From positions 1 through 64,000 of the forward strand of contig NZ_WIAQ01000024.1 of the NCBI RefSeq assembly GCF_009466385.1: DNA of 64,000 nucleotides, read 5' to 3'. The notes beneath the pieces were generated by a model. The model ran no database searches. It saw only the letters and a program-made list of their open reading frames with translations, and had not been told where the DNA came from. Made by a program: the position numbers and the translations under genes. The DNA is from Peribacillus tepidiphilus (GTDB lineage: Bacteria > Bacillota > Bacilli > Bacillales > DSM-1321). Below are positions 1-7,239 of the stretch, one piece after another; within the stretch, counting starts at the first letter, position 1, and each line of letters opens with the position of its first letter.

Positions 1-2
1 CT

Positions 3-122
3 TTTGTTCCCTTCGCCCTTGATGGCCGTATCGCAACCTTTTTCGACTGTTTGTCAAGAGCGATTGCGGACTTGGCTATTCCTGAAATCCTGGCGGAGAT
101 GCCTAGAACTAGTTTTTCATAG
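3..122 (+). pseudogene. possible transposase C-terminal fragment, runs off left edge
   Basis: An open frame of 39 codons enters from the left edge and stops at TAG (120-122). It reads LDGRIATFFDCLSRAIADL and ends EMPRTSFS. The helical, acidic tail resembles transposase C-termini, but I cannot name a family from this length. It has higher GC than the AT-rich DNA that follows, which fits the end of a mobile element. No start lies in the window, so intactness cannot be judged. Confidence 0.3.
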
Positions 123-144
123 AACTTTTGACACTACCATAAAG

Positions 145-182
145 ATTAATCTTTTTTAATTATGGAATTAAAAAAGATTAAT
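145..182. repeat. 17-bp perfect inverted repeat (hairpin)
   Basis: A 17-bp arm (145-161) is exactly complementary to 166-182 around a 4-base ATGG loop. The stem is all AT except one C/G pair. It lies about 150 bp downstream of the leftward gene at 334-570 and just after the transposase-like fragment. It could be a bidirectional terminator or the relic of an element end. The remaining bases up to 333 show nothing recognisable. Confidence 0.55.
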
Positions 183-333
183 GTTAAAACATATGTTTCC
201 ATAGGGTTAAAAACAAACACTCTATCATCTTTAGTTCTATATGTACTAACAGAAGGGAAGTAAGTAATATTGATACAAACGAAGAAAACAACCAAAGAAG
301 AAAGGAAGAAAGATAGAACCAATACTATCTGAA

Positions 334-570
334 CTATTTACTCATGGCTGCTAGTCTCCTTTTCCCCTTTTCCCTTTTTCCGTGTGCAACTACTGTAGTA
401 TTATTCTCTAAATCTGATCGTGTTGCATCATATCTTGAAATTTCAACACAAACACTATTATCTCTTACCACATACACTATCCCACTCATTAAGATACCTC
501 TCCTAAAAAACTGGATTTGATCCCCTACATTTGCTTTTTTTCTTCCTACAGCTCGTTGATTACCCAACAT
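334..570 (-). CDS. DUF2187 family (YkvS-like) small protein
   Basis: A 78-residue protein. The central stretch GDQIQFFRRGILMSGIVYVV followed by a predicted second strand (NSVCVEIS) and TTVVAH resembles the DUF2187/YkvS family of small Bacillus beta-barrel proteins, which have no assigned function. The C-terminus is basic (KREKGKRR). The ATG at 570 is preceded on the minus strand by a clear AGGAGG ribosome site (CCTCCT at 580-585), which supports this start. It appears monocistronic; the AT-rich inverted repeat at 145-182 lies downstream. Assignment is by motif pattern only. No catalytic residues are evident and no partner gene is adjacent. Confidence 0.7.
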   Translation of the reverse strand: MLGNQRAVGRKKANVGDQIQFFRRGILMSGIVYVVRDNSVCVEISRYDATRSDLENNTTVVAHGKREKGKRRLAAMSK

Positions 571-612
571 TGTTCGTCCTCCTTTGGGTTTCTTTATATA
601 ACGATAAACATT

Positions 613-664
613 TTTAAAAAAGCAAAAAGCACCAACTCACTAGTTGCCTAGAAATTTGGTGCTT
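613..664 (-). terminator. Rho-independent terminator of the 50-aa gene
   Basis: On the minus strand AAGCACCAA (656-664) pairs with TTGGTGCTT (627-635), followed by a U-rich tail (613-626). It is placed to end transcription coming from the small gene at 772-924. Confidence 0.6.
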
Positions 665-771
665 CCGAATTGATAATATTTTACCACTACTGATTTCGAC
701 CTTTCTATGTTGTTTTTTTATCATCTAGCTTCTTCATAAGACAGAAAACGATGCTAAAGGTTGTCGAAAAA

Positions 772-924
772 TTAGGGCTTACTTTCTTTTTTCTTTATGA
801 ATTCTTCAATATTTTCACTTAGTTTCGAACTATCGATTCCTCTTCTAACAGCCGTTTCAATAATGAAATAAAGAACAAAAGCACTTAATCCCAACAAAAA
901 TATCATGAAACCTATATTTTCCAT
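772..924 (-). CDS. small single-pass membrane protein, 50 aa
   Basis: An unlisted short gene of 50 codons. The ATG at 924 is preceded by a good AGGAGA ribosome site 7 bases upstream, and the frame ends in TAA at 772-774. Residues 4-22 (IGFMIFLLGLSAFVLYFII) form one hydrophobic segment, followed by a charged tail (ETAVRRGID...FIKKKESK), giving an N-out or N-in single-pass topology. A terminator follows at 613-664. I do not recognise a family. The ribosome site, terminator and clean membrane segment argue that it is a real gene of unknown function. Confidence 0.6.
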   Translation of the reverse strand: MENIGFMIFLLGLSAFVLYFIIETAVRRGIDSSKLSENIEEFIKKKESKP

Positions 925-1102
925 GTCCACTTCTCCTTATTTTTTTATGTGAATTATAACATGATTTGATTATCCTATTACCACTAATTAGTAATTTGGG
1001 ACAAATCTACCATTTTTTTGTTGTTATATTGAATATTTTACCAAATATGTTATATTTTATATAAATATGCGCATATTTTATATTTTTTTTTAGGAGTTGA
1101 TA

Positions 1103-2068
1103 GTGTTGAAAAAAAGTAAATTTTTGCTTTCGACTATTGCGATTGCTTTTAGTGTATTTGCTCTAAACTTTTCCTCTCCCGCTTCAGCAGAAGTAAAAGA
1201 AAAAAGTAAATGGGTAGATTCCAATAACGATGGATTGGTAGACAAAGAAAAATTATCAAAAGAAGAAAAAGAGAAGTTTGATAAACGCGCTGCAGAAATA
1301 GATGCATATTTTGCGAAAATTGCAGAGTTAAAATCAAAAATTAATGCATTAGAAAATAGAATTAAAACAGAAGATGATGAAAATTTAAGCAAAGAATTAG
1401 CTACGTTACAAGATGAACTTTATGATCTAGAAAATAATACGGAAAAAAATATTGGTCTCAAAAAAGTTGGGAAAACGAATCCTAATTCCGGACTTGTAGC
1501 AACTGCTGCTTCAACTGCATCTGACCTTACTATGTCAGGTACCATCTACTTAGATGTATTTAATCCGTCACAGTGGGTGGCAAGAGGAGATTGGGATTGG
1601 AAAAATTCCAATTGGGCCAATGATAGATCAGGTAGCGGTGATGTAGGAAAACTTGATGGTTTTGCGGTAATCTTGGATGAAGATATTGACATTTATAGTT
1701 ATAAACTAAGAACTTACTGGAGTTATAGTGGGAAAGAATCAACCCCTGGTACAGTATATAATGACAAATCTGAAGCTGATAATGGCTGGGGATGGAAATG
1801 GCAAGACAAAATTTCTTATGACCAAACATCTACCGGTGGTAGTGTAAAAACCTACAACTCCGGCAGCGGAATAGCAACAATTTACTTCAAATTTGAGAAC
1901 CCTAACACCGGTAGTGGTGATACAGTTGAGATATCTACTGAGTATGCTCACACTTGGAGTAGTACTAATGTAGATAACATTTCATTTTCACTAACCGATA
2001 TTTCATTTAGTTTTTCTTCCTCTTCTGCAAGATGGAGTGATGAAGGTAATTGGCCAATTGAACTGTAA
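1103..2068 (+). CDS. secreted protein of unknown function, EF-hand-like loop and coiled coil
   Basis: An exported protein of about 321 residues. A signal peptide (KKSKFLLSTIAIAF..., cleavage after ASA) is followed by a loop of EF-hand/dockerin type (DSNNDGLVD), then a charged coiled coil of about 80 residues rich in K and E. The C-terminal 180 residues are rich in W, Y, S, T and G with alternating beta pattern (WVARGDWDWKNSNWAND, WGWKWQD). This suggests a beta-sandwich, perhaps a surface or carbohydrate-binding domain, but I recognise no family. The TAGGAG ribosome site (1091-1096) abuts a TTG at 1097, so the GTG at 1103 or the TTG at 1106 is the likelier start. The gene ends 5 bp from a decayed IS3 element, so its natural 3' end may be altered. 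Confidence 0.7.
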   Translation: MLKKSKFLLSTIAIAFSVFALNFSSPASAEVKEKSKWVDSNNDGLVDKEKLSKEEKEKFDKRAAEIDAYFAKIAELKSKINALENRIKTEDDENLSKELATLQDELYDLENNTEKNIGLKKVGKTNPNSGLVATAASTASDLTMSGTIYLDVFNPSQWVARGDWDWKNSNWANDRSGSGDVGKLDGFAVILDEDIDIYSYKLRTYWSYSGKESTPGTVYNDKSEADNGWGWKWQDKISYDQTSTGGSVKTYNSGSGIATIYFKFENPNTGSGDTVEISTEYAHTWSSTNVDNISFSLTDISFSFSSSSARWSDEGNWPIEL

Positions 2069-2072
2069 AAAG

Positions 2073-2690
2073 CTAACGAACAGTACTGGCTTCCTCGATC
2101 AGAGTGATGGAGAACAGATTCCTTTGGCGGTTGTTGCCGATTGTATGCTCTTTTAGAGCTTGTATGACCAATTCCTTTGTCATAGTTTTGTCAAACGACC
2201 AACCTATAATCTTACGAGAATATAAATCCATAACGCTTGCCAAATAGAGCCATCCTTCCGCAGTCGGGATATAAGTAATATCAGCTAGCCAGACTTTGTT
2301 CGGTTGATCCACTTTAAATTCTAGATTTAATTTGTTTTCAAAGACTGGAAGCGAGTGTTTTGAATTTGTCGTAGCCTTATATTTCTTAATGGTCTTAGAT
2401 CTCAGGCCCTCTTCTTTCATGATTCTCGCCACTGTTTTTTGGCAAACAGGAGTTCCATTCCTTACAAGATCTTTCGCAATTTTGGGACTTCCATATAGCT
2501 CTCTAGATCCTAAAAACGATTTTTTAACTAGACGGACCAACGTTTTATGCCTCTTGGTACGCTCACTTTCTGGACGATCTCGCCACTTATAATAGCCGCT
2601 TCTAGAAACTTTCAACACTTTGCACATCTTCTCCACTCGGAATTCGAAGCGATGCTCATGAATAAATGAGTATTTTACCGATGGTCTTTC
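2073..2690 (-). pseudogene. IS3-family transposase OrfB (DDE integrase), frameshifted and truncated
   Basis: The frame begins SVKYSFIHEHRFEFRVEKMC and contains the HTH_21 segment (KVLKVSRSGYYKW) and the first part of the rve integrase core, with the first catalytic Asp in VWLADITYIP. After QALKEHTIGNN the reading shifts: the conserved second Asp motif (LHHSDRGSQY) is encoded in another frame, so an indel lies near 2115-2125. Homology ends about 3 residues later, so the catalytic Glu and C-terminal third are absent. Family members have about 280 residues; under 200 remain. Confidence 0.85.
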
Positions 2691-2955
2691 GCGAAGAAGT
2701 GCATAGCCTTTTTAGTATGGCGTTTTCCTCCTCTAAGTCTCGAATGCGTTTTTGAAAGGCTCGAAGTTGTTGATCTTCCGTCATTTGTGGTAAGGACTCA
2801 CGGATAAATTCTGATGAAAATTTCTTTTTCCAGTTATGAAGGGTATTCGGGTTGATATCTAGCTCTCTGGCTGCTTGGGCAACTGGTTTGTTCTGTTCAA
2901 TCATCATTTGAACCGTACTTCTCTTAAAATCTTCATCAAATACTTGTCTACTCAT
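2656..2955 (-). pseudogene. IS3-family transposase OrfA, frameshifted at its 3' end
   Basis: The N-terminal helix-turn-helix part of an IS3 transposase: MSRQVFDEDFKRSTVQMMIE, then AARELDINPNTLHNWKKKF (recognition helix) and a leucine-zipper-like end (RIRDLEEENAILK). Intact relatives continue KKAMHFFAKDHR and stop. That sequence is present here, but one frame over, which is explained if one A is missing from the A-run of the programmed -1 frameshift site (five A remain, near 2712). The present frame therefore runs on into 17 unrelated residues. The ATG at 2955 is preferred over the one at 2964 from family length. Confidence 0.8.
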
Positions 2956-3059
2956 TAGACACACCTCATTATTATAAATTAGTTTTATAATAAACTGTGT
3001 CTACTTTTGAGTCTAACATCATAAAGTGTTTAAAAAGAATACCTAGATTATAACCAGCT

Positions 3060-3102
3060 AACCCTCATCTTTATAGGTGGGGGTTATTTATTTGACGCTT
3101 AC
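3060..3102. repeat. left copy of hairpin repeat flanking the restriction island
   Basis: This copy matches the right half of the palindrome at 10212-10265, with the core CATCTTTATAGGTGGGGGTT and the end TTTGACGCTTAC. It differs by one substitution in the C-run and an extra ATTT. The outer left arm is lost. The two copies are in the same orientation and bracket about 7.1 kb. The remaining DNA from 3103 to 3686 is AT-rich and I see no intact gene or clear site in it. Confidence 0.7.
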
Positions 3103-3695
3103 TAAAGTCTTTTTTTCTATGAGGTTTTAAAAGTAGAGAAAGCTGAGGATTTCTTTAATGTTTTAATGTTATATAAAAAGAAGTTCAATTAGAAGAAGTA
3201 TGAGAATTTGCTTAAATATTTACTAAACCCATTTTATGCTGCTCACATGAATACTTTATATGGATATGAAAGTTATAATGTGCCTCGCTACTTTAACGTA
3301 GTAAGGGGATTCACGCATGTATAAAGAGTTTTAAAAAAAATGAAATAGAAATATCCTTTAAATGGAATATTTACGTTTATTTATAAAATTTCTTTTTGGC
3401 AGGCACTCATAGATAGTTTATAAATTCTGAAACCTATGTATAAAACAAAATGAGATTACCAATTATTACTTATTAAATTTTTTAATCAACATCTAATACA
3501 ATGATCGCTCATTAATAATCTGGTTATCTAAAACCATTAACTATAAATGCATTTTTACTGGATAAATATTTAACATAACAGATTTGTTATTCTTATTAAG
3601 AAACAACTAACCAAAATGTACCTAATAATTGTTTGGGTAAGCAATTATTAATACACAGTTGGAAATACTATTAAAAAAAAGCAACGGTGATTAAA

Positions 3696-4307
3696 ATGGC
3701 AAAAAGACGTAGATATAAAAGGTATTATCGTAGAGGCAGAAAGTCTAGTAGATCCTTGACGGCATTGGTTCCGACATTTCTAGTTGGATATTTATTACTA
3801 ATGGTTGTTGCAACTGCTGAAAGATATAGCGAAGTAATTGGAGGAATAGTAACGTTAAGCATTATCGTTCCACTATTTTATTATTTAAGTAAAGCCTTTA
3901 CACGTTTCGTAAAAAATCACCGGTATGTAATATCAAACATTGAGGATGTTGATTGTTTAAATGGACATGAATTTGAACACTTTCTAGCACCATTATTCGA
4001 AAAATACGGTTACAAAGCTGAAGTAACAAAAGGTAGCGGTGAATTTGGGGCTGACTTAATATTGCACAAAAAAGGTGTAAAATCTATTGTCCAGGCGAAG
4101 TGTTACGGTGAAAATAAAAAAGTTGGAGTTAAAGCTATTCAAGAAGTAGTCGGGGCACTAGCACTATATAAAGCTAAGAAAGGTATTGTAATTACTAATC
4201 GTTACTTTACCAATCAAGCTAAACAGTTAGCTATTGCAAATAATGTACGTTTAATAGATCGCAATCAACTAGTCGAAATGCTATATGAATGTAATAAAAG
4301 GACGTAA
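3696..4307 (+). CDS. membrane-anchored Mrr-type restriction endonuclease
   Basis: A 203-residue protein with three parts. First comes a very basic N-terminus (MAKRRRYKRYYRRGRK). Two membrane segments follow (about 21-40 and 45-65). Then comes a C-terminal Mrr-catalytic (PF04471-like) domain from about residue 88. The PD-(D/E)XK residues are visible: E94 in the helix HEFEHF, D120 in GEFGADLIL, and Q133-A-K135 in VQAKCYG. Family members of this two-TM form are usually assumed to cleave DNA, in some cases modified DNA; its target here is unknown. The ATG at 3696 is preferred over the GTG at 3687, as the bases GGTGAT before it can serve as ribosome site. It is separated from the R-M genes by back-to-back terminators, so it is a neighbour rather than an operon member. 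Confidence 0.8.
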   Translation: MAKRRRYKRYYRRGRKSSRSLTALVPTFLVGYLLLMVVATAERYSEVIGGIVTLSIIVPLFYYLSKAFTRFVKNHRYVISNIEDVDCLNGHEFEHFLAPLFEKYGYKAEVTKGSGEFGADLILHKKGVKSIVQAKCYGENKKVGVKAIQEVVGALALYKAKKGIVITNRYFTNQAKQLAIANNVRLIDRNQLVEMLYECNKRT

Positions 4308-4326
4308 TTACTACGCCCTTTTTGTT
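4296..4326 (+). terminator. terminator of the Mrr-type gene
   Basis: AAAAGG (4296-4301) pairs with CCTTTT (4317-4322) with further GTA/TAC pairing inside, and the downstream arm runs into a T-tract. The stem overlaps the stop codon. Confidence 0.5.
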
Positions 4327-4344
4327 TAACTTTTGCGTTTGGAT

Positions 4345-4377
4345 CCAAAAAAATTAGAGTAGAAATAAATCTACTCT
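4345..4377 (-). terminator. terminator of the methyltransferase operon
   Basis: On the minus strand AGAGTAGA (4370-4377) pairs with TCTACTCT (4356-4363) around a 6-base loop, followed by AA and a run of seven T (4345-4353). It sits 37 bp past the end of the leftward methyltransferase gene. Confidence 0.7.
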
Positions 4378-4413
4378 CGACAGTACAAAGTGAGATAAAA
4401 AAGTATAAAAGAT

Positions 4414-5931
4414 CTATGTTGTAAACTGGAGTTCATTAGATTTCACTTTCACATAATTCTTCAATATTTGTGCAATACCTCTACTCATTAATGGGGGGAC
4501 TGAGTTTCCAATCTGCATATATGTTTTTGTGTAAGGACCTTTAAAATAATAGTCATCAGGATAGGATTGTACCCTGGCTGCCTCTCTTGGAGTTAACCCT
4601 CTTGCTTGAGTAGGATGAATGTACATATTACAATCAAATTTCATATGAGCAGTAATAGTTTTGCAAGGTTTGTCATTTTCAAGTTTAAAATACTTGTCCT
4701 TAAATATGTGGTTTCTATTTTTGTAGGGCATTATATCTGCAATTTTAGGATCATCAGATTTATCACCTTGATAAAGTCGTCCAAATATCTCAATGTCTCT
4801 ATCATTGTTATACCTTGCTTTATGATTAAATACTAATTTAATCTTCCTGCCCTCATTTATAATATTTGTATATGCATTCTCACGATTAAAATAAGGATTT
4901 CTATCAATCTTTCTACCCGACTCTTCTGTGTCCTCTTCTGTAGCATTTTTAATTCTAAGAGCCTCTAATTCTCTTAATCCATATAAAGCATCCTTTAATA
5001 CCGTTTTATCTTTATATTGATTTGAAGCATGTATTTCTTCAAAGATTTTTTTATTATCCACTCCAATATTATTACCTATAAATATTAGTCTCTCCCTATT
5101 TTGTGGAACTCCAAAATCTACAGCATTAAGGATTTCAAAATGAACCTCGTAGCCAATACTATTAAAGTCCTCGACAACTTGCTCTGCAATAGAGTACATT
5201 CCCCTTACATTTTCCATAACAAAGAACTTCGGTTTAACTTTACCTACAAACTCAACATAATATTTATACAGTTTATTTCTAGGATCATCAATTAACCGTT
5301 GTCTGTTAGCATTACTAAATCCTTGACAAGGAGGTCCCCCTATTACAACATCTACTTTTTGATTACCAATTAGGTCACTATCTAATGTAGATACTAAATC
5401 CTGTATATCACCGTGAATGATTTTATCCCTTGGAATTTCCGGGTGGTTATGAACATAAGTATCGATACAACTTTTTTCAATATCATTTGCTAATACAATT
5501 TTAAAACCCTCTTGTTTAAATCCTAAAGACATTCCTCCTGCACCACAAAACAAATCAATCAACAAAGGGCCATCATATTCTTTATACTCACTAACTTTCA
5601 CTTCACGGAAATAACTACAATAATTGTTTATAGGACACTGCTCACAATTTGGTTCATCTGTTTTACATACATCTTGCGATAAGTATTCAATCTGTTTAAC
5701 AAAATCTTCATATGAAAAATTAGGTATTTTTTTAAAAAGTTTTTTTATCTCCTCTAAATCATTTTTTGTTAATAAACCGATTCTATCTATAACGTAAGAA
5801 TATAAATGTTCAAAAGATAACTGAGCATTATTCTGTTCGTAATGGAAGTTAAGGATTGTCATTATGTCTTTAAGATCATTAATTAATTCTTTTCTTGTTA
5901 GGTTATCAATTGATTTATTTTGTGAAAGCAT
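4414..5931 (-). CDS. DNA (cytosine-5) methyltransferase with N-terminal cysteine-cluster extension
   Basis: An m5C methyltransferase of 505 residues that transfers methyl from S-adenosylmethionine to C5 of cytosine. The core has motif I (DLFCGAGG, from residue 126), motif IV (GGPPCQGFS, catalytic C202), motif VI (E240-N-V), motif VIII (PQNRERLIFIG) and motif X (QIGNSVPP). The ~120-residue N-terminal extension is unusual: it ends with C89-X6-C96-X2-C99-X5-C105, the spacing of the 4Fe-4S loop of endonuclease III. The ATG at 5931 is chosen over the one at 5946, because AGGAG lies between them. The start overlaps the end of the second methyltransferase by 17 bp, implying translational coupling. 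The pair resembles M1/M2 of LlaJI or BsuMI-type systems. The recognition sequence is not deducible. Confidence 0.9.
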   Translation of the reverse strand: MLSQNKSIDNLTRKELINDLKDIMTILNFHYEQNNAQLSFEHLYSYVIDRIGLLTKNDLEEIKKLFKKIPNFSYEDFVKQIEYLSQDVCKTDEPNCEQCPINNYCSYFREVKVSEYKEYDGPLLIDLFCGAGGMSLGFKQEGFKIVLANDIEKSCIDTYVHNHPEIPRDKIIHGDIQDLVSTLDSDLIGNQKVDVVIGGPPCQGFSNANRQRLIDDPRNKLYKYYVEFVGKVKPKFFVMENVRGMYSIAEQVVEDFNSIGYEVHFEILNAVDFGVPQNRERLIFIGNNIGVDNKKIFEEIHASNQYKDKTVLKDALYGLRELEALRIKNATEEDTEESGRKIDRNPYFNRENAYTNIINEGRKIKLVFNHKARYNNDRDIEIFGRLYQGDKSDDPKIADIMPYKNRNHIFKDKYFKLENDKPCKTITAHMKFDCNMYIHPTQARGLTPREAARVQSYPDDYYFKGPYTKTYMQIGNSVPPLMSRGIAQILKNYVKVKSNELQFTT

Positions 5932-6880
5932 ACTTAAACTCCTCATTTTTATTTTGTTTATGACTATGAAGAGACTCTAAAATACTCATTGCAACGTAGT
6001 AAGCAACATTAACCGTAACAGCATTTCCAAATTGCTTATATGCTTGTGTATCTGACACAACAATTTTGAAATCATCTGGAAAACCCTGTAGTCTAGCGCA
6101 TTCCCTTGGGGTCAATCTTCTTACTCTTCCATTATCAGTAACATAATTGTCTTGACTAGCTCTATGCATTTTTGCCATAGTTGCACAAAGTGGTCTAGCA
6201 ATCTTTAAGTCTATTTCCGGTTCGGCATAATAGTTTTTCGTTCCAGTAGACAAAACTGTTTTTAAAATTTTCTCTGATAGAAAATATTTTTCAGGAACAT
6301 TTTTTTCTAATAAATCCTGCATGGTATTTTCTAAAGGAATAGGATCTGGAAACTTGAATTCAACATTATGATCACTGAATCCTACAATAAAGGTTCTATT
6401 TCTTGTTTGAGGTACACCATAATTAGCACTGTTTAAAACCGTATCAAAGACTTTATAGCCTAATTCATTTTCAAGTACGTGCTTAATTACTCTATAAGTG
6501 TTTCCTCCATCATGAGTTCTAAGAGTTCTAACATTTTCAAGAACAATAACTTTTGGTTTTTGGTTTTTCTCTATTTTATCTTGAATAATTTCTGCTATTC
6601 TAAAAAAAAGTGTGCCTCTTGCATCCTCAAAACCTAATTCACTTCCCATCATACTAAAGGGTTGACATGGGAATCCTGCTAAGAGGACATCATGATTAGG
6701 TATTGAGTCTAAATCTATGTTATTCAAATCTTCCAAGATGATATGGTCACCAATATTTTCTCTGTAACTTTGCACTGCAAATTTATCATTATCATTTGCC
6801 CAAATAATGTCAAATCCAGCCTTTAAAAATCCATAATCCAATCCACCGCACCCACTAAATAAAGAAACAACTTTGTACAT
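5915..6880 (-). CDS. DNA (cytosine-5) methyltransferase, second of a pair
   Basis: A compact m5C methyltransferase of 321 residues with motif I (SLFSGCGGLD, near the N-terminus), motif IV (AGFPCQPFS, catalytic C72), motif VI (LENVR, E115), motif VIII (VPQTRNRTFIVGF), the target-recognition region in between, and motifs IX-X (RRLTPRECARLQGFP, KQFGNAV). The start at ATG 6880 is supported by GGAGG 7 bases upstream; the longer GTG-started frame would include that ribosome site. It overlaps the downstream methyltransferase and follows the small RHH-like gene with 1 bp between them, so the three form one operon. Two separate m5C enzymes usually mean an asymmetric target whose strands are methylated by different enzymes, as in LlaJI; this is inference here. 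Confidence 0.9.
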   Translation of the reverse strand: MYKVVSLFSGCGGLDYGFLKAGFDIIWANDNDKFAVQSYRENIGDHIILEDLNNIDLDSIPNHDVLLAGFPCQPFSMMGSELGFEDARGTLFFRIAEIIQDKIEKNQKPKVIVLENVRTLRTHDGGNTYRVIKHVLENELGYKVFDTVLNSANYGVPQTRNRTFIVGFSDHNVEFKFPDPIPLENTMQDLLEKNVPEKYFLSEKILKTVLSTGTKNYYAEPEIDLKIARPLCATMAKMHRASQDNYVTDNGRVRRLTPRECARLQGFPDDFKIVVSDTQAYKQFGNAVTVNVAYYVAMSILESLHSHKQNKNEEFKYAFTK

Positions 6881-6881
6881 T

Positions 6882-7091
6882 TTATATGCCTCCACTAATA
6901 TTACTTTTTGAGTCCATATTTTTTCGGATATATTCTTTTATCCAACTTCCAATTTCAACGGAAGCACATTTTCCTTGTGTTTTTAAACAATTCATAAATT
7001 GATCTTTAACCTCAGGTTCAAGCAAAATCTCAATTTTGGATGTCTTCTTTCTTCCACGAGGCCTTCCACCTTTGTTAATAATAGAATTCAT
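6882..7091 (-). CDS. small ribbon-helix-helix-like protein, likely controller of the R-M system
   Basis: A 69-residue basic protein. After GGRPRGRKKTS comes KIEILLEPEVKDQFMNCL, a beta strand followed by a helix as in MetJ/Arc/CopG proteins, then a second helix (SVEIGSWIKEYIRKNM). The GRPRGRK stretch resembles an AT-hook. The ATG at 7091 is preceded by GGAGG at 5 bases; the longer frame from 7112 includes the ribosome site and is rejected. It is the first gene of the leftward methyltransferase operon and stops 1 bp before the next gene. Its place beside the divergent promoter region suggests that it is an autoregulator or controls timing of the restriction genes. This role is inferred only. 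Confidence 0.6.
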   Translation of the reverse strand: MNSIINKGGRPRGRKKTSKIEILLEPEVKDQFMNCLKTQGKCASVEIGSWIKEYIRKNMDSKSNISGGI

Positions 7092-7181
7092 ATAGACCTC
7101 CTCAAAACACATGTTCTGTACAAGGATTATATCATGTTTATATCAGGGTTTAAACTATAAATATTTTTAATGATGAATACC

Positions 7182-7197
7182 TATCAAATATTTGATA
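7182..7197. promoter_or_regulatory. 16-bp perfect palindrome in the divergent R-M promoter region
   Basis: TATCAAATATTTGATA is a perfect two-fold symmetric sequence. It lies in the 148-bp gap between the leftward RHH/methyltransferase operon and the rightward restriction genes, 43 bp before the start of the McrB-like gene. This is a suitable position for an operator that represses restriction until DNA is methylated. Binding protein unknown; the RHH-like protein or a methyltransferase are candidates. Confidence 0.5.
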
Positions 7198-7239
7198 TCC
7201 TTTATACATCAGTTACTTTTTCATACAGAGGTGAAATTA

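Larger units (their letters stand above)
2073..3018 (-). mobile_element. decayed IS3-family (IS150-type) insertion sequence, 3' truncated
   Basis: A leftward IS3-type element with orfA and orfB. The outer left end is probably near 3018, where the strand reads TGTTAGACTCAAAAGTAGAC inward, typical of an IS3 terminal repeat starting TG. The other end is missing: orfB homology stops right after the second catalytic Asp motif (HSDRGSQYCS) at about 2073, where it meets the secreted-protein gene. At least two frame lesions are present (see orfA and orfB). The copy cannot be autonomous. Confidence 0.85.

Noticed and set aside
3103-3686. Missing 5' half of the truncated gene at 10265
   Set aside because: No frame in this stretch continues into it, and the sequence is too degraded to support a match.
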